From Pontiellaceae bacterium B12219 (GTDB lineage Bacteria > Verrucomicrobiota > Kiritimatiellia > Kiritimatiellales > Pontiellaceae): a stretch of DNA of 64,000 nucleotides. The DNA lies in NCBI GenBank assembly GCA_029432795.1, contig JARNMJ010000006.1:62001-126000 (forward strand), given 5' to 3'. Each line of letters opens with the position of its first letter. The first letter of the stretch is position 1. Both the position numbers and the translations under genes were made by a program. Below the pieces are notes generated by a model. The model searched no databases, was not told the origin of the DNA, and saw only the letters and a program-made list of their open reading frames with translations. This document shows, in pieces, positions 8,042-16,814 of the stretch.

Positions 8042-9238
8042 ATGCCTATGATTGCTGAAACGACAGAAAAGTTGGGAAGAGTTCTGGTAATCGACGATGA
8101 GCGCGGACCGCGCGAAAGTCTCCGCATGGTTCTGAAGTACGATTATGAAATCCTGTTGGCCGATCGGGTAGATGCCGGAATTCATCTGCTTCGGGAAAAT
8201 GAGCCCGACCTGATTATCATGGATATTCGCATGCCCGAAAAAAGCGGAATTGAAGGGCTTCAGGAAATTCGTGAAATCAATCAATCCGTATCCATCGTCA
8301 TGCTGACCGGTTATGGCGATCTTGAAACCGCCCAGCAGGCCATCCGTTTCGGAGCCAATGATTATCTCCAAAAACCATTTGATACTGATGATATTCAGGA
8401 AGTGGTCAAAAAATATGTTGATCGCACCCGCCTGCATTCCCGTAAAAAACAGGCGCAGGAAGAGTTGAATAAAATGACGCAGTCGCTCAGTCGCGAAGTG
8501 GGCAAAACCAATAAGCTGACTTCGCTTGGGGCGGCCTCTTCGGAGCTGGTTCGTGATCTGCGAAATCCGCTAACAATCATTCGCGGATATCTCGATTTGC
8601 TGAACTATGAGTTAAAGGAAAAGCAGGAATCGACTTCGGAAGAAATGAATGAATATCTGGGGCAGATTGAGCGCAATGTTGAACGCTGCGCCGAGCTGGT
8701 GGAATCCTGGCGGGCTCTGGGGCGTTTCGACTTTTCGCAAATGCAGCGCCTGAATCTTCCGAAACTGATGAACGATTGCTTTCGGGATGCCGCAGCGCAC
8801 TCGGATATCGCATTTTCCATTCAGGTGGATGGTATTGAAGACCAGTATGAAATGCTGGGCGAACGGTTACAGGTGAAACGGGCGCTGCAGAATCTGATTG
8901 ATAATGCGGTTACGGCGCTGGACCGTCAGTCCTCGCCCTGTATTACAGTCCTCTTCACCATGTCCAACACCGATATTCACGTGAAGGTGAAAGACAACGG
9001 TTGCGGTATTGATACGCAGCGGCTGCGCTGGATTTTTGAGCCCTTTGATAGTACCGCCACCATCGATAAGGGAGCTGGTCTGGGATTGTTCATCACGAAA
9101 AAGGTGATTGAGGAACACCGGGGCTCTTTGCAGTTTGAAAGTCGGGTTGGCGAGGGATCGGTTGCAACGCTGCACATTCCTCAGGCCCATACGGCATTAG
9201 GTTATTTTTCGAGTCCTGAATCGCTTGTAGGGGCCTGA
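8042..9238 (+). CDS. Response regulator-histidine kinase hybrid lacking the H-box histidine
   Basis: This is a 398-aa cytoplasmic protein. The N-terminal receiver (about 12-125) is complete: IDDE acidic pair, phosphoacceptor Asp61 in MDIRMP, Thr88 and Lys111 in QKPFD. A short linker leads to a HisKA-like helix, but the H-box reads LVRDLRNPL, with Arg171 where His is expected. The HATPase_c domain is intact (DNAVTALD, DNGCGI, GAGLGLFITKKVIEEHRG). It may be a receiver-controlled ATPase or pseudokinase that modulates another kinase rather than autophosphorylating. It is 4 bp downstream of the FadL gene and 8 bp upstream of the FAD oxidoreductase. Confidence 0.85.
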   Translation: MPMIAETTEKLGRVLVIDDERGPRESLRMVLKYDYEILLADRVDAGIHLLRENEPDLIIMDIRMPEKSGIEGLQEIREINQSVSIVMLTGYGDLETAQQAIRFGANDYLQKPFDTDDIQEVVKKYVDRTRLHSRKKQAQEELNKMTQSLSREVGKTNKLTSLGAASSELVRDLRNPLTIIRGYLDLLNYELKEKQESTSEEMNEYLGQIERNVERCAELVESWRALGRFDFSQMQRLNLPKLMNDCFRDAAAHSDIAFSIQVDGIEDQYEMLGERLQVKRALQNLIDNAVTALDRQSSPCITVLFTMSNTDIHVKVKDNGCGIDTQRLRWIFEPFDSTATIDKGAGLGLFITKKVIEEHRGSLQFESRVGEGSVATLHIPQAHTALGYFSSPESLVGA

Positions 9239-9246
9239 TCTTTAAA

Positions 9247-10863
9247 ATGAACCATACGCCTGCAGCACTGGCCGCCATCGAAGCTTGGAAGCGGGAGGTC
9301 GGGCCGGAATCAGTTTTTTCCGATTTCCAGACTCTGGAAGAATACACGCAAAGTACGTGCGCCTCGACGCGCGAAATTGTGGCTGTCCTCAAACCGGTTT
9401 CTCTCGAACAGGTACAGCGAATCGTTGCCGTTGCCAATGAGCACCGGATTTCACTTTATCCCATCAGCCAGGGCAAACAATGGGGAATGGGTTCGCGCCT
9501 TCCGGTTCAGGACGGAGCTGCGGTGGTGGATCTTTCCGGAATGAACCGCATTCTGGAAGTCAGCGAACCATTTCATTATGCCGTGGTGGAACCCGGGGTG
9601 ACGCAGCGGCAGCTGATCGAATACCTTCAGGAAAAAAAACTGCCCTTAATGCTCAATGTGACGGGCTCAACCTCCTGCACCAGCCTGATCGGCAATGCCA
9701 TGGATCGGGGGGTGGGCTATTTCGATTCCCGCGCTGACGGCATCTCCAATATGGAAGTGGTGCTCGGCAATGGAGAAACCATTCAAACCGGTTTCGGCCA
9801 TTTTTCCAATGCCCGGACAAAAAATCTATATCCGCATGGCATCGGCCCTTCGCTCGACGGCCTCTTTCAGCAGGGAAATTTCGGGATCGTGACTTCGGCC
9901 TGCGTTGATCTGATGCCGAAGCCCGAAGCGCAGATGTCCGCCATTGTAAAAATTGACGATGAAAATAAATTACCCGGATTAATCGACGCTCTGAAAAAAC
10001 TGCGCGATCGCGGGGTTTATACCACCATTGCGCATATCGGGAACCGCGAGCGTTCGTATATCACATTGGCGCCATTGCTTTATGAACAGTTGGTTTTAGG
10101 TGGTGCTCCAGCAGGAGAAGCCACGCGGAACAAAGCTGTCCAGATGTTGGAGGATGGCGGATTCGGTCCTTGGAGTGCGGCCATCGGGGTGCTCGGGACC
10201 AAGGCCCAGCTTAAACTGGCGAAGCGTGAAATTCATAAAGCGGTCTCAGGATTTTCCAAAACGCTCTTTCTGAACGATGCAACGCTGGAACGGGCCGAAA
10301 AATGGTTGAATACGCTATCTTTCATTCCTGCGTGTAAAAAACAGCTGATGATGCTTAGCGCCATCAAACCGGTGTATGGTTTCACACGTGGCGATACGAC
10401 CGATCAATCGCTGAAATCGGTCTATTGGGCGGCCGGCGACTTCCAACGGCTGGATCACCCGAACCCCGACCATTCTGATAGCGGTATCATGTTCTGCCTC
10501 CCGATTTTTCCAGCCATTGGAAGCATTGTGCTCGACGCGGTGAAAGATACACGCGATACGTTTGCGCGCTATGGTTTCGAGGCGGCCATTACGGTGAACC
10601 TGATGGATGGGAAAGCCATGGAAGGTGTTGTGAGCCTCGCGTTTGATCGACGCAACACGGAGCAGGTCGGCAAAGCACTCGAATGCATCCAGGAAATGGA
10701 GCGTCGCTATATGGAGCAGGGCTTTCCTCCTTATCGCGTTGGTATTAATTCCATGCATCAGGTGGTTCACGAAAATGATTCCTTCTGGCAGACCGTGCAC
10801 AATCTGAAAAAGGCACTCGATCCGAACGGTATCATGGCCCCGGGCCGCTATAATCTCTCCTGA
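9247..10863 (+). CDS. FAD-binding oxidoreductase of the VAO/4-cresol dehydrogenase family
   Basis: The 538-aa protein has an N-terminal PCMH-type FAD-binding domain: QRIVAVANEHRISLYPIS, then GNAMDRGVGYFDSRAD and GPSLDGLFQQGNFGIVTSA, both typical of the vanillyl-alcohol oxidase/4-cresol dehydrogenase group. The C-terminal cap ends in DPNGIMAPGRYNL. Family members oxidise phenolic or hydroxy compounds; the substrate here is unknown. No signal peptide is seen. It follows the hybrid kinase by 8 bp and is about 120 bp before plsY. A palindrome copy (9325-9339) encodes FQTLE. Confidence 0.82.
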   Translation: MNHTPAALAAIEAWKREVGPESVFSDFQTLEEYTQSTCASTREIVAVLKPVSLEQVQRIVAVANEHRISLYPISQGKQWGMGSRLPVQDGAAVVDLSGMNRILEVSEPFHYAVVEPGVTQRQLIEYLQEKKLPLMLNVTGSTSCTSLIGNAMDRGVGYFDSRADGISNMEVVLGNGETIQTGFGHFSNARTKNLYPHGIGPSLDGLFQQGNFGIVTSACVDLMPKPEAQMSAIVKIDDENKLPGLIDALKKLRDRGVYTTIAHIGNRERSYITLAPLLYEQLVLGGAPAGEATRNKAVQMLEDGGFGPWSAAIGVLGTKAQLKLAKREIHKAVSGFSKTLFLNDATLERAEKWLNTLSFIPACKKQLMMLSAIKPVYGFTRGDTTDQSLKSVYWAAGDFQRLDHPNPDHSDSGIMFCLPIFPAIGSIVLDAVKDTRDTFARYGFEAAITVNLMDGKAMEGVVSLAFDRRNTEQVGKALECIQEMERRYMEQGFPPYRVGINSMHQVVHENDSFWQTVHNLKKALDPNGIMAPGRYNLS

Positions 10864-10983
10864 TTTTTACAATCCTTGGGGGTTCTTAGGTATTTTTTCT
10901 GCGTTGAATGAATTGCAGTTGAAAAGCATTTGAATCCTGTTACTGTTTTAACACTATGCCACTACACTAATGGGGAGTGTTAT

Positions 10984-11574
10984 ATGACAGGCAGAGACAT
11001 CATCTGCATTATTATCGCCTATCTGCTGGGGGGAATCTGCACCGGGTATTATCTCATTCGCTTTAAAACCGGGCAGGATATTCGTGAGTTGGGGAGCGGA
11101 GGGGTCGGAGCGCGTAACGTCGGGCGGATTCTCGGTAAACCCGGATTCATAATCACGCTGACGGGGGACGCGCTGAAAGGGAGTATTGCGATTCTGTTGG
11201 CCCGCCAGTTCGCGATTGCCGAGCCTGTTGTTTCGCTGGTGCTTGTGGCGGTCATTGCCGGTCATATCTGGCCGTTGTTTTTGCAGTTTCGGGGTGGCCG
11301 GGGCATTGCAACCGCCATTGGTTCCTATAGTGCATACAGTCCTGAACTGGCACTGATTCTTTTGGTCATCACACTGGGCATGATGATCTTTCGGCGCGGG
11401 TTCATTCTCAGTGGTCTGTCCGCATTTCTTCTGCTGCCTCTGGTGGCCTGGGCTCTTAAATTTCCCGGCTATACGGTGGCTGCGCTTGCGGGGGCATCGG
11501 TCATCATTTTATTTGCTCATCGAGAACGTCTTCGCAAAGCATTTGCAGAGGTTGCACCTCAAGGGGAGGCATAA
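10984..11574 (+). CDS. plsY: Glycerol-3-phosphate acyltransferase PlsY
   Basis: This is a 196-aa, multi-pass inner-membrane protein. It shows the three PlsY motifs: ELGSGGVGARNVGR (glycerol-phosphate/acyl-phosphate site), FRGGRGIATAIG, and a later membrane helix ending in AHRERLRK. PlsY transfers acyl groups from acyl-phosphate to glycerol-3-phosphate, the first step of phospholipid synthesis. I chose the ATG at 10984, preceded by GGGGAG, rather than an in-frame ATG 54 bases upstream that would add an unlikely extension. The next gene begins immediately after the stop codon. No plsX is in the window. Confidence 0.9.
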   Translation: MTGRDIICIIIAYLLGGICTGYYLIRFKTGQDIRELGSGGVGARNVGRILGKPGFIITLTGDALKGSIAILLARQFAIAEPVVSLVLVAVIAGHIWPLFLQFRGGRGIATAIGSYSAYSPELALILLVITLGMMIFRRGFILSGLSAFLLLPLVAWALKFPGYTVAALAGASVIILFAHRERLRKAFAEVAPQGEA

Positions 11575-13197
11575 ATGGGGTTACTGGACGGATTCATCTT
11601 TAAAGTGGCAGACCAGGATTGGGAACTGGAGGCCATTCATGCGCTGAACTATAAAACCTTTGTTGAAGAAATTCCTCAGCATGCGATCAATCAGGAACGA
11701 AGACTGGTGGATAAATTCCACGAACAGAATACGTACATCATCTGTGTGAATGAGGAGACAAAAGAGCTCGCGGGTATGATTGCCTATCGCGACCAGCGCC
11801 CCTTTTCTCTGGATAGTAAACTCGAAAACCTCGATGCCTATCTTCCGGCTGCCCGCAAAATTTGCGAAATCCGGCTGTTGGCTGTGGAGGATGCCTATCG
11901 CTACACCCGAATAACACAGGGGCTGATTGCGTTGCTCACTGAATATGCAGACGGCCAATGCTGCGATATGTTCGTCATTTCCGGAACGGTTCGTCAGATC
12001 AAACTCTATAAATATCTGGGCTTTACTCCATTCGGGCCATTGGTTGGAACCGAAGGCGCAGAATACCAGCCGATGTATGCCTCCATGGAGGCCTATCGGC
12101 ATTTGCAGGATCGCTCCCGGTCATTTGCAAAGAATGCCCCCAAACTGGCAAACGACGATACGGTGCTGTTCAATTTTCTACCGGGACCGGTCGATTTCGC
12201 CCGGCAGGTGCAGGAGGTTTATAAAGAGAAGCCCTGCTCCCACCGTTCCGATCAGTTTATGAAAGATTTCCAGACTGTTCGGAAATTGCTCTGCGATCTC
12301 TCGCAGGCCAGGCAGGTTCAGATTCTGATGGGCCCCGGAACACTCGCCAACGATGCTGTTGCGGGACAGCTTTCATTACTTTGCAGCACCGGCCTCATTT
12401 TAGTGAGCGGTGAATTCGGCCGGCGATTGGCAAAAAATGCCAATGGAGCCAAACTGTTTTTCCATACGTTGGAAATTCCGGAAGGACAGACGTTCCAGCG
12501 TTCGGAAATCGAAAAAGTCCTTAACGACCATCCGGAGATTGACTGGATTTGGGGAACGCATTGCGAAACTTCCACCGGCGTGTTGAACGATATCGAGATG
12601 ATTCAGGAAATCTGCAAGCCGCGAGGCATCAAGGTCTGCCTGGATTGCATCAGTTCGCTCGGCACAGTGCCGGTCGATCTGTCCGGGGTTTATCTGGCTT
12701 CCGGAACCAGTGGAAAAGGGCTGGCTTCCATCTCCGGGCTCAGTATGGTTTTTCATAACCACGATTTTGAACCCGCTCCCGATGATCTGCCCTGCATACT
12801 CGATTTGGGAATCTATCAGGAGCATGACGGCATTCCGTTCACCATCCAGTCGAATCTGGTGTATGCCCTGCTTGCGGCTCTGCAGTCGCATGACTGGCCG
12901 AAACGCTTTGAAGATGTCCGCGATTGGTCGAAAAGTATTCGCCGTAAGCTGGCCGAAATCGATGCGCCGATTCTTGCTCCTGATGCCTGTGCGATGCCTG
13001 CCGTCGTCACCATTGCTCTTCCCGAAATACACTCCTCCATTTCGATCGGAGATGCATTGAAAAACGAAGGTGTACTCATCAGCTACCGCAGTCGTTATCT
13101 GCTCGAACGAAACTGGATTCAGGCCTGTATGATGGGGGCCGAGCATAAACCTGCCGAAAAATTCATCCGGCTGCTGAAAAAGGAATTGGCTCGCTGA
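11575..13197 (+). CDS. GNAT acyltransferase fused to class V aminotransferase
   Basis: The protein is 540 aa with two parts. Residues about 1-185 look like a GNAT N-acyltransferase (EIRLLAVEDAYRYTRITQGL and QIKLYKYLGFTPFG). Residues about 195-540 are a fold-type I, class V PLP aminotransferase: FLPGPV, GTHCETSTGVLND, the cofactor Asp357 in CLDCISSLG, and Lys381 in SGTSGKGLAS for the Schiff base. It resembles serine-pyruvate or aminoethylphosphonate transaminases. The fusion suggests an amine made by transamination is then N-acylated, or the reverse. It begins right after the plsY stop and ends 5 bp from a convergent gene. The product is unknown. Confidence 0.8.
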   Translation: MGLLDGFIFKVADQDWELEAIHALNYKTFVEEIPQHAINQERRLVDKFHEQNTYIICVNEETKELAGMIAYRDQRPFSLDSKLENLDAYLPAARKICEIRLLAVEDAYRYTRITQGLIALLTEYADGQCCDMFVISGTVRQIKLYKYLGFTPFGPLVGTEGAEYQPMYASMEAYRHLQDRSRSFAKNAPKLANDDTVLFNFLPGPVDFARQVQEVYKEKPCSHRSDQFMKDFQTVRKLLCDLSQARQVQILMGPGTLANDAVAGQLSLLCSTGLILVSGEFGRRLAKNANGAKLFFHTLEIPEGQTFQRSEIEKVLNDHPEIDWIWGTHCETSTGVLNDIEMIQEICKPRGIKVCLDCISSLGTVPVDLSGVYLASGTSGKGLASISGLSMVFHNHDFEPAPDDLPCILDLGIYQEHDGIPFTIQSNLVYALLAALQSHDWPKRFEDVRDWSKSIRRKLAEIDAPILAPDACAMPAVVTIALPEIHSSISIGDALKNEGVLISYRSRYLLERNWIQACMMGAEHKPAEKFIRLLKKELAR

Positions 13198-13202
13198 GCC
13201 CG

Positions 13203-13673
13203 TTATGCGGAATAGGTGAAATCCGTTTTGACGTATTTTAACAGCCGGTTCGCACCGTGCTGGATTTGCAGGATCCGGGCGTCAATATCGATCAGTTCTT
13301 GATCGGTGTAACGTCCCGTGCCGAGAGCATCGGCAATTCCGAAAAGAATGGTTGCGAGTTGATCCAGGAAGGCATCGAGAGCTTCAGTAAACAGGCTGTT
13401 TTCATAAAAACCGCCTTGTTCAACCTGAAACCGTTCACCAACTTCATTCAGTATATTAAAAATTTCGATAAACAAATTCCGGCAATTCGGCCATGCCTCT
13501 TCGATATCGATTTTTTTACGGACCTTATGGGTTGGGGTGGGTAAAATAATCTTTTCCTTGAAATTTCGGATTTCAAGAATGGTGATGCGAATGGAATAGA
13601 AATGCTCGCCCAGCAGGGCAATATCCACCTCTGCTGGCGCTTCTTTTTTTGCCTTTTTATGTTTAAAAAACAT
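13203..13673 (-). CDS. Hypothetical cytoplasmic protein
   Basis: This 156-aa protein is not recognised. It starts with a very basic stretch (MFFKHKKAKKEAP) and continues as mostly helical, charged sequence without signal peptide or membrane segment. It reads well as a gene: normal codon use, no competing frame, convergent with the fusion gene (5-bp gap). It sits 19 bp after the RdgC-like gene on the same strand, so it may be co-transcribed with it. Confidence 0.6.
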   Translation of the reverse strand: MFFKHKKAKKEAPAEVDIALLGEHFYSIRITILEIRNFKEKIILPTPTHKVRKKIDIEEAWPNCRNLFIEIFNILNEVGERFQVEQGGFYENSLFTEALDAFLDQLATILFGIADALGTGRYTDQELIDIDARILQIQHGANRLLKYVKTDFTYSA

Positions 13674-13692
13674 GGCGTTCGGAGGGTTGGGG

Positions 13693-14793
13693 TTAAGCGG
13701 AAGTCGGCCGATCGCCGACCCACTTGCGCATCTCGTCTTTGGTGGTTTTCCAATCGTTGGATTCGTTGCGTTCTTTGGCGAACTCGCTGAAAAGGTGGAA
13801 GAAGGCCTGGCGGAATGTTTCGAGAAAAACCATACGCTCCTGGAATTTTCCCACCCGGTCGAACGTTTCGGTTTGCGGAAGTTTCAGGCTTCGGAAAATG
13901 AATTCATCGGCATCGAAGGTGAAGGCCCACACCTCCTCGCCGCGCACAAACTGCACTTTGGCCTTCTTCAGCTTTTTACCGCTGATCAACGCCGTTCGGG
14001 CCTCGGCGCTGAGCATTGGTTCGCCTTTGCGCAAGGTGATTTCATGTGCACCTTTTCCTTCCATCACAAAGGTCAGCGGACCTTCAACCATATAGGCAAT
14101 TTCTCCAACGTCCGGAATGTTGGAAATACCGCCGCGTTTTTCGGAGCAGTACCAGAGCCACATCAGAAATTCGCGTCCAGCAGTTCCATCCACCATACCG
14201 TCTTCTATTTCATCGGAGAAGCTGCACGGGCCCCAGTTTTGTACATTGATTCCGGAATCCTTGGCGGCAATTGTTTCCGGATCAGCCGGCGTTGCGCTGC
14301 AACCGGTGGTCTGCATCAGGCTCAGCACGAATGCATCCACCTGTTTTTCAGAAGTGGCCGACGCGTAAATCATATGTGAGCGTTCGTCGAAGACAAAGTC
14401 GATGCCCTTGAGCTGCGGCGGCATATCCGGGAGGAGACGCTCCTTGACCTGTTTTTTGATTTCCGAGCGCATCTGCTGATTCAGATAGTTTTTGTCTTCG
14501 GCTTCCATCACCGCCATTTCCTCCACCGCGCATTCCGCCTGAAGCAGGGAAGAAGGCACGGTCTTTTTGGCCTGCGTCAAGGTCAGACGAAGGTAGCCGC
14601 CGAGAAAGGCGTTTTCTTCGGTAATGTTGCGGTCGAGCAAATGGCGGCCCGCCACCCAGCCGTGGACTTCCTCTTCAACCAGTGTATTCAGTGGAGGCAG
14701 GGCTGCCGCCGAAAATTTTTCGATATCTTCAACGCCCAGATCGCGTCCGGCGAAATACATACGAAAACTCAGTGAACCTTTTTCAAAACCCAT
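13693..14793 (-). CDS. RdgC-like recombination-associated protein
   Basis: This 366-aa protein resembles RdgC, a ring-shaped DNA-binding protein that limits RecA and affects replication restart. The helical stretch around residues 95-125 (SEIKKQVKERLLPDMPPQL) corresponds to the KKxxLLPR region of RdgC, and GREFLMWLWYCSEK is found in non-proteobacterial RdgC-like proteins. It is longer than the roughly 300-aa E. coli protein. An AAGGA site precedes the ATG. A one-mismatch palindrome copy lies at 13748-13762. Recognition is by motif memory, so the family call is moderate. Confidence 0.6.
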   Translation of the reverse strand: MGFEKGSLSFRMYFAGRDLGVEDIEKFSAAALPPLNTLVEEEVHGWVAGRHLLDRNITEENAFLGGYLRLTLTQAKKTVPSSLLQAECAVEEMAVMEAEDKNYLNQQMRSEIKKQVKERLLPDMPPQLKGIDFVFDERSHMIYASATSEKQVDAFVLSLMQTTGCSATPADPETIAAKDSGINVQNWGPCSFSDEIEDGMVDGTAGREFLMWLWYCSEKRGGISNIPDVGEIAYMVEGPLTFVMEGKGAHEITLRKGEPMLSAEARTALISGKKLKKAKVQFVRGEEVWAFTFDADEFIFRSLKLPQTETFDRVGKFQERMVFLETFRQAFFHLFSEFAKERNESNDWKTTKDEMRKWVGDRPTSA

Positions 14794-14838
14794 TTCAAAA
14801 TCCTTTTTTGGGGGAGCACCCCTGTGCTTCTAAATTCA

Positions 14839-16509
14839 TTACCATCCGACGGCCAGACTGGCGAATATACTCGTCGGGCGTGGTTTCAGCCCGGGAACAG
14901 ACTGAAAACTGGTGCTCCAGAGATTATCCACCAGAAACGATAGGCGCACATTTTTGGCGAAGCGGGGATCATAATGCAAGCCCAGTGATGCCACGGCGCC
15001 AAAATCACTGCTGGTTCGTACGGAATTTTCGGCCTGCAGGCGGGTGGTTTGTGCAAATTCGACAGCCAGTTCGGAAACAAAGCGCCAATAGGCGGAAACA
15101 TTGAGCATGTGTTCCGGATAGTCCGTTTCATACAGCCCGTTTTCAATTTCATTGTTTTTGTGCAGCCACTGATAGTAGGCCCTCAATTCCAGTTTTTCAG
15201 AGGGATAATAGCGAATGGCTCCGTCCACGCCGGCGGTTTTCAACGTGCCCAGTCCGGTTGCCACAGCCACGCCGGTTTGATTGAACCAATCGTTCGCATT
15301 TTCCAAAGTCCGGAAAAATGTGCCGATTTGCCAATCACAGCTGGCCGAAATAAAATGTTTAAATCCGATTTCCGAATTTTTTGAGATCTGCTGCTCGAGC
15401 AGGGGATTTCCGGCCATGAACGGCGTGTTTGCATACAGCAGTTGATAATCCGGCTGCTGTTCGGTTTCGGTGTAGGAAAGATAAAACCGGCCATTATCGC
15501 TGACAAACCAGTCGATTCCAGCCATTGGAAGAAACTCGGCACTTTCCGAGGTTTGGAAAACAGAATTCACTCCGGCCTTCAGGACAATCCGTTCGAAACG
15601 CGCTTCCGGCAAAATCTGAAGGGTTCCCCGGGTACGGTGTTCGCTCGGAATATAGCCGTACACCTGTTCATATTCCAGATCACCCCGCAAATTCAGTGCA
15701 ATATTCTGAATTTCCATGGTGCGTCCTTCTAAAGCGATTGCTGTATTTTCCGAGGTCACACCGCCCAGAAAGAGACGCGAGGGCACCGCATAGCGATCCC
15801 ATAAATTGCGATACAGCGCGGTGGCTCTGAAGTAGGCATCATCCAAATCGCCCCGGGTTGCGCTGGCCATCAGAAAGCCATCATCAATTTTTTGTTTGGC
15901 ATACACATCGGCCGGAGCGCCGTAATAACCCTGTGCTCCAAATTCCTTCGTCTGGCTGGCGGTAATAAAATCAAACATCCAGTTGTCAGAGATATGCTGC
16001 ATAAAGAAACTGGCGGAAACCCTTTCATAATCATTGGGATCATAATCCACTTTCCGCGCTTTTTCCCACTCGAGCATGCCCCCGATATTTTCAGAATGGC
16101 CGTAAGCCGTTGCCTGATAGTGATCTTTTGTTCCGGCACCGGCCGCATATTTGGAGGACTTGGCCATGGGCTGCGTATTAAAGTTAGCGGTACCCACCAG
16201 ATTTCCCGAAATATTCTGCAGACCGGTTCCAACCGTTGGAGCCGAAAGCAGGTTTCCAAGCATTGGAACCTCGGAGTTGTAGTGTGCCGACCACGGGCTT
16301 TTGAGGCGCAAACCATTGATGGAAATACCGGTTCCGGTATAGCCGCCGCCGCGAACAGAAAGATCCTGCTGTGCCAGCCCCTGCGCATTCACCAGTACTT
16401 CCGGGTCCGCATCCAGAATCTGCCAGGCCTGTCGTGTGTCAGGTAAATCGATCTGAGCCGAAGCCATAGAGCATGCTGCAAGAAGCAGAATATAAATTGG
16501 TTTAATCAT
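14839..16509 (-). CDS. TonB-dependent receptor-like outer-membrane protein
   Basis: The protein is 556 aa with a signal peptide (MIKPIYILLLAACSMASAQ). A plug-like part contains DLSVRGGGYTGTGISINGL, and a barrel follows with many aromatic strand ends, finishing FASLAVGW. It is shorter than most TonB receptors and I see no clear TonB box. I use the ATG at 16509; a TTG two codons earlier is possible. Two exact palindrome copies (15516-15530 and 16254-16268) and two near copies lie inside, none of them in the FQxLE frame. A structured leader precedes it. The substrate is unknown. Confidence 0.8.
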   Translation of the reverse strand: MIKPIYILLLAACSMASAQIDLPDTRQAWQILDADPEVLVNAQGLAQQDLSVRGGGYTGTGISINGLRLKSPWSAHYNSEVPMLGNLLSAPTVGTGLQNISGNLVGTANFNTQPMAKSSKYAAGAGTKDHYQATAYGHSENIGGMLEWEKARKVDYDPNDYERVSASFFMQHISDNWMFDFITASQTKEFGAQGYYGAPADVYAKQKIDDGFLMASATRGDLDDAYFRATALYRNLWDRYAVPSRLFLGGVTSENTAIALEGRTMEIQNIALNLRGDLEYEQVYGYIPSEHRTRGTLQILPEARFERIVLKAGVNSVFQTSESAEFLPMAGIDWFVSDNGRFYLSYTETEQQPDYQLLYANTPFMAGNPLLEQQISKNSEIGFKHFISASCDWQIGTFFRTLENANDWFNQTGVAVATGLGTLKTAGVDGAIRYYPSEKLELRAYYQWLHKNNEIENGLYETDYPEHMLNVSAYWRFVSELAVEFAQTTRLQAENSVRTSSDFGAVASLGLHYDPRFAKNVRLSFLVDNLWSTSFQSVPGLKPRPTSIFASLAVGW

Positions 16510-16760
16510 GATCAAAAGAGCTTAGCAGGGCGGTTCCTGCAAACAAACAAAATCTGGTCAGCGGGCAGGCTCCCGGCTGAGGTGTAGAGGCCGCTCTCTC
16601 TCCGAGTTGTCTGGGCGAGCGCGGTTTTCTTTAATTTAAACAGAACAGTAGTTCTTCGAATCTGAAGGGGGCGCGAATTCCTGATATGCTGCGACGCGGA
16701 AGGTTTGCTCAAAACAGGCCGGGATGGCCTGCGGTGTCCGAGGCATGTCCCGGACGATTT
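16510..16760 (-). promoter_or_regulatory. Structured leader upstream of the TonB-type receptor
   Basis: On the minus strand this region holds a hairpin with arms CAGGCC/GGCCTG (16715-16731) followed by four Ts, and nearer the gene AGCCGGGAGCCTGCC, which recalls the 3' end of cobalamin riboswitches. The rest of that riboswitch (GCCACTG box, GGTGnnAnnCC) is not visible, so I do not call it. It contains no credible gene. It could be a leader or attenuator, or simply a transcript end plus promoter. Confidence 0.25.
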
Positions 16761-16764
16761 ATTT

Positions 16765-16798
16765 ATAAAACCGCCCTTCAGAATGCTCTGAAAAGCGG
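16765..16798 (-). terminator. Rho-independent terminator of the PEP-CTERM gene
   Basis: On the minus strand a 12-bp stem (16787-16798 with 16771-16782, two G-U pairs, 4-base loop) is followed by TTTTAT. It lies 17 bases past the stop codon of the PEP-CTERM gene. Confidence 0.8.
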
Positions 16799-16814
16799 TT
16801 TTCAATCACATTAC

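Noticed and set aside
16510-16760. Cobalamin riboswitch
   Set aside because: Only the 3' segment resembles it; the GCCACTG box and the GGTGnnAnnCC core are not found.
16512-16805. 97-codon minus-strand frame after the PEP-CTERM gene
   Set aside because: It begins inside the PEP-CTERM terminator and crosses the receptor leader; the composition is not protein-like.
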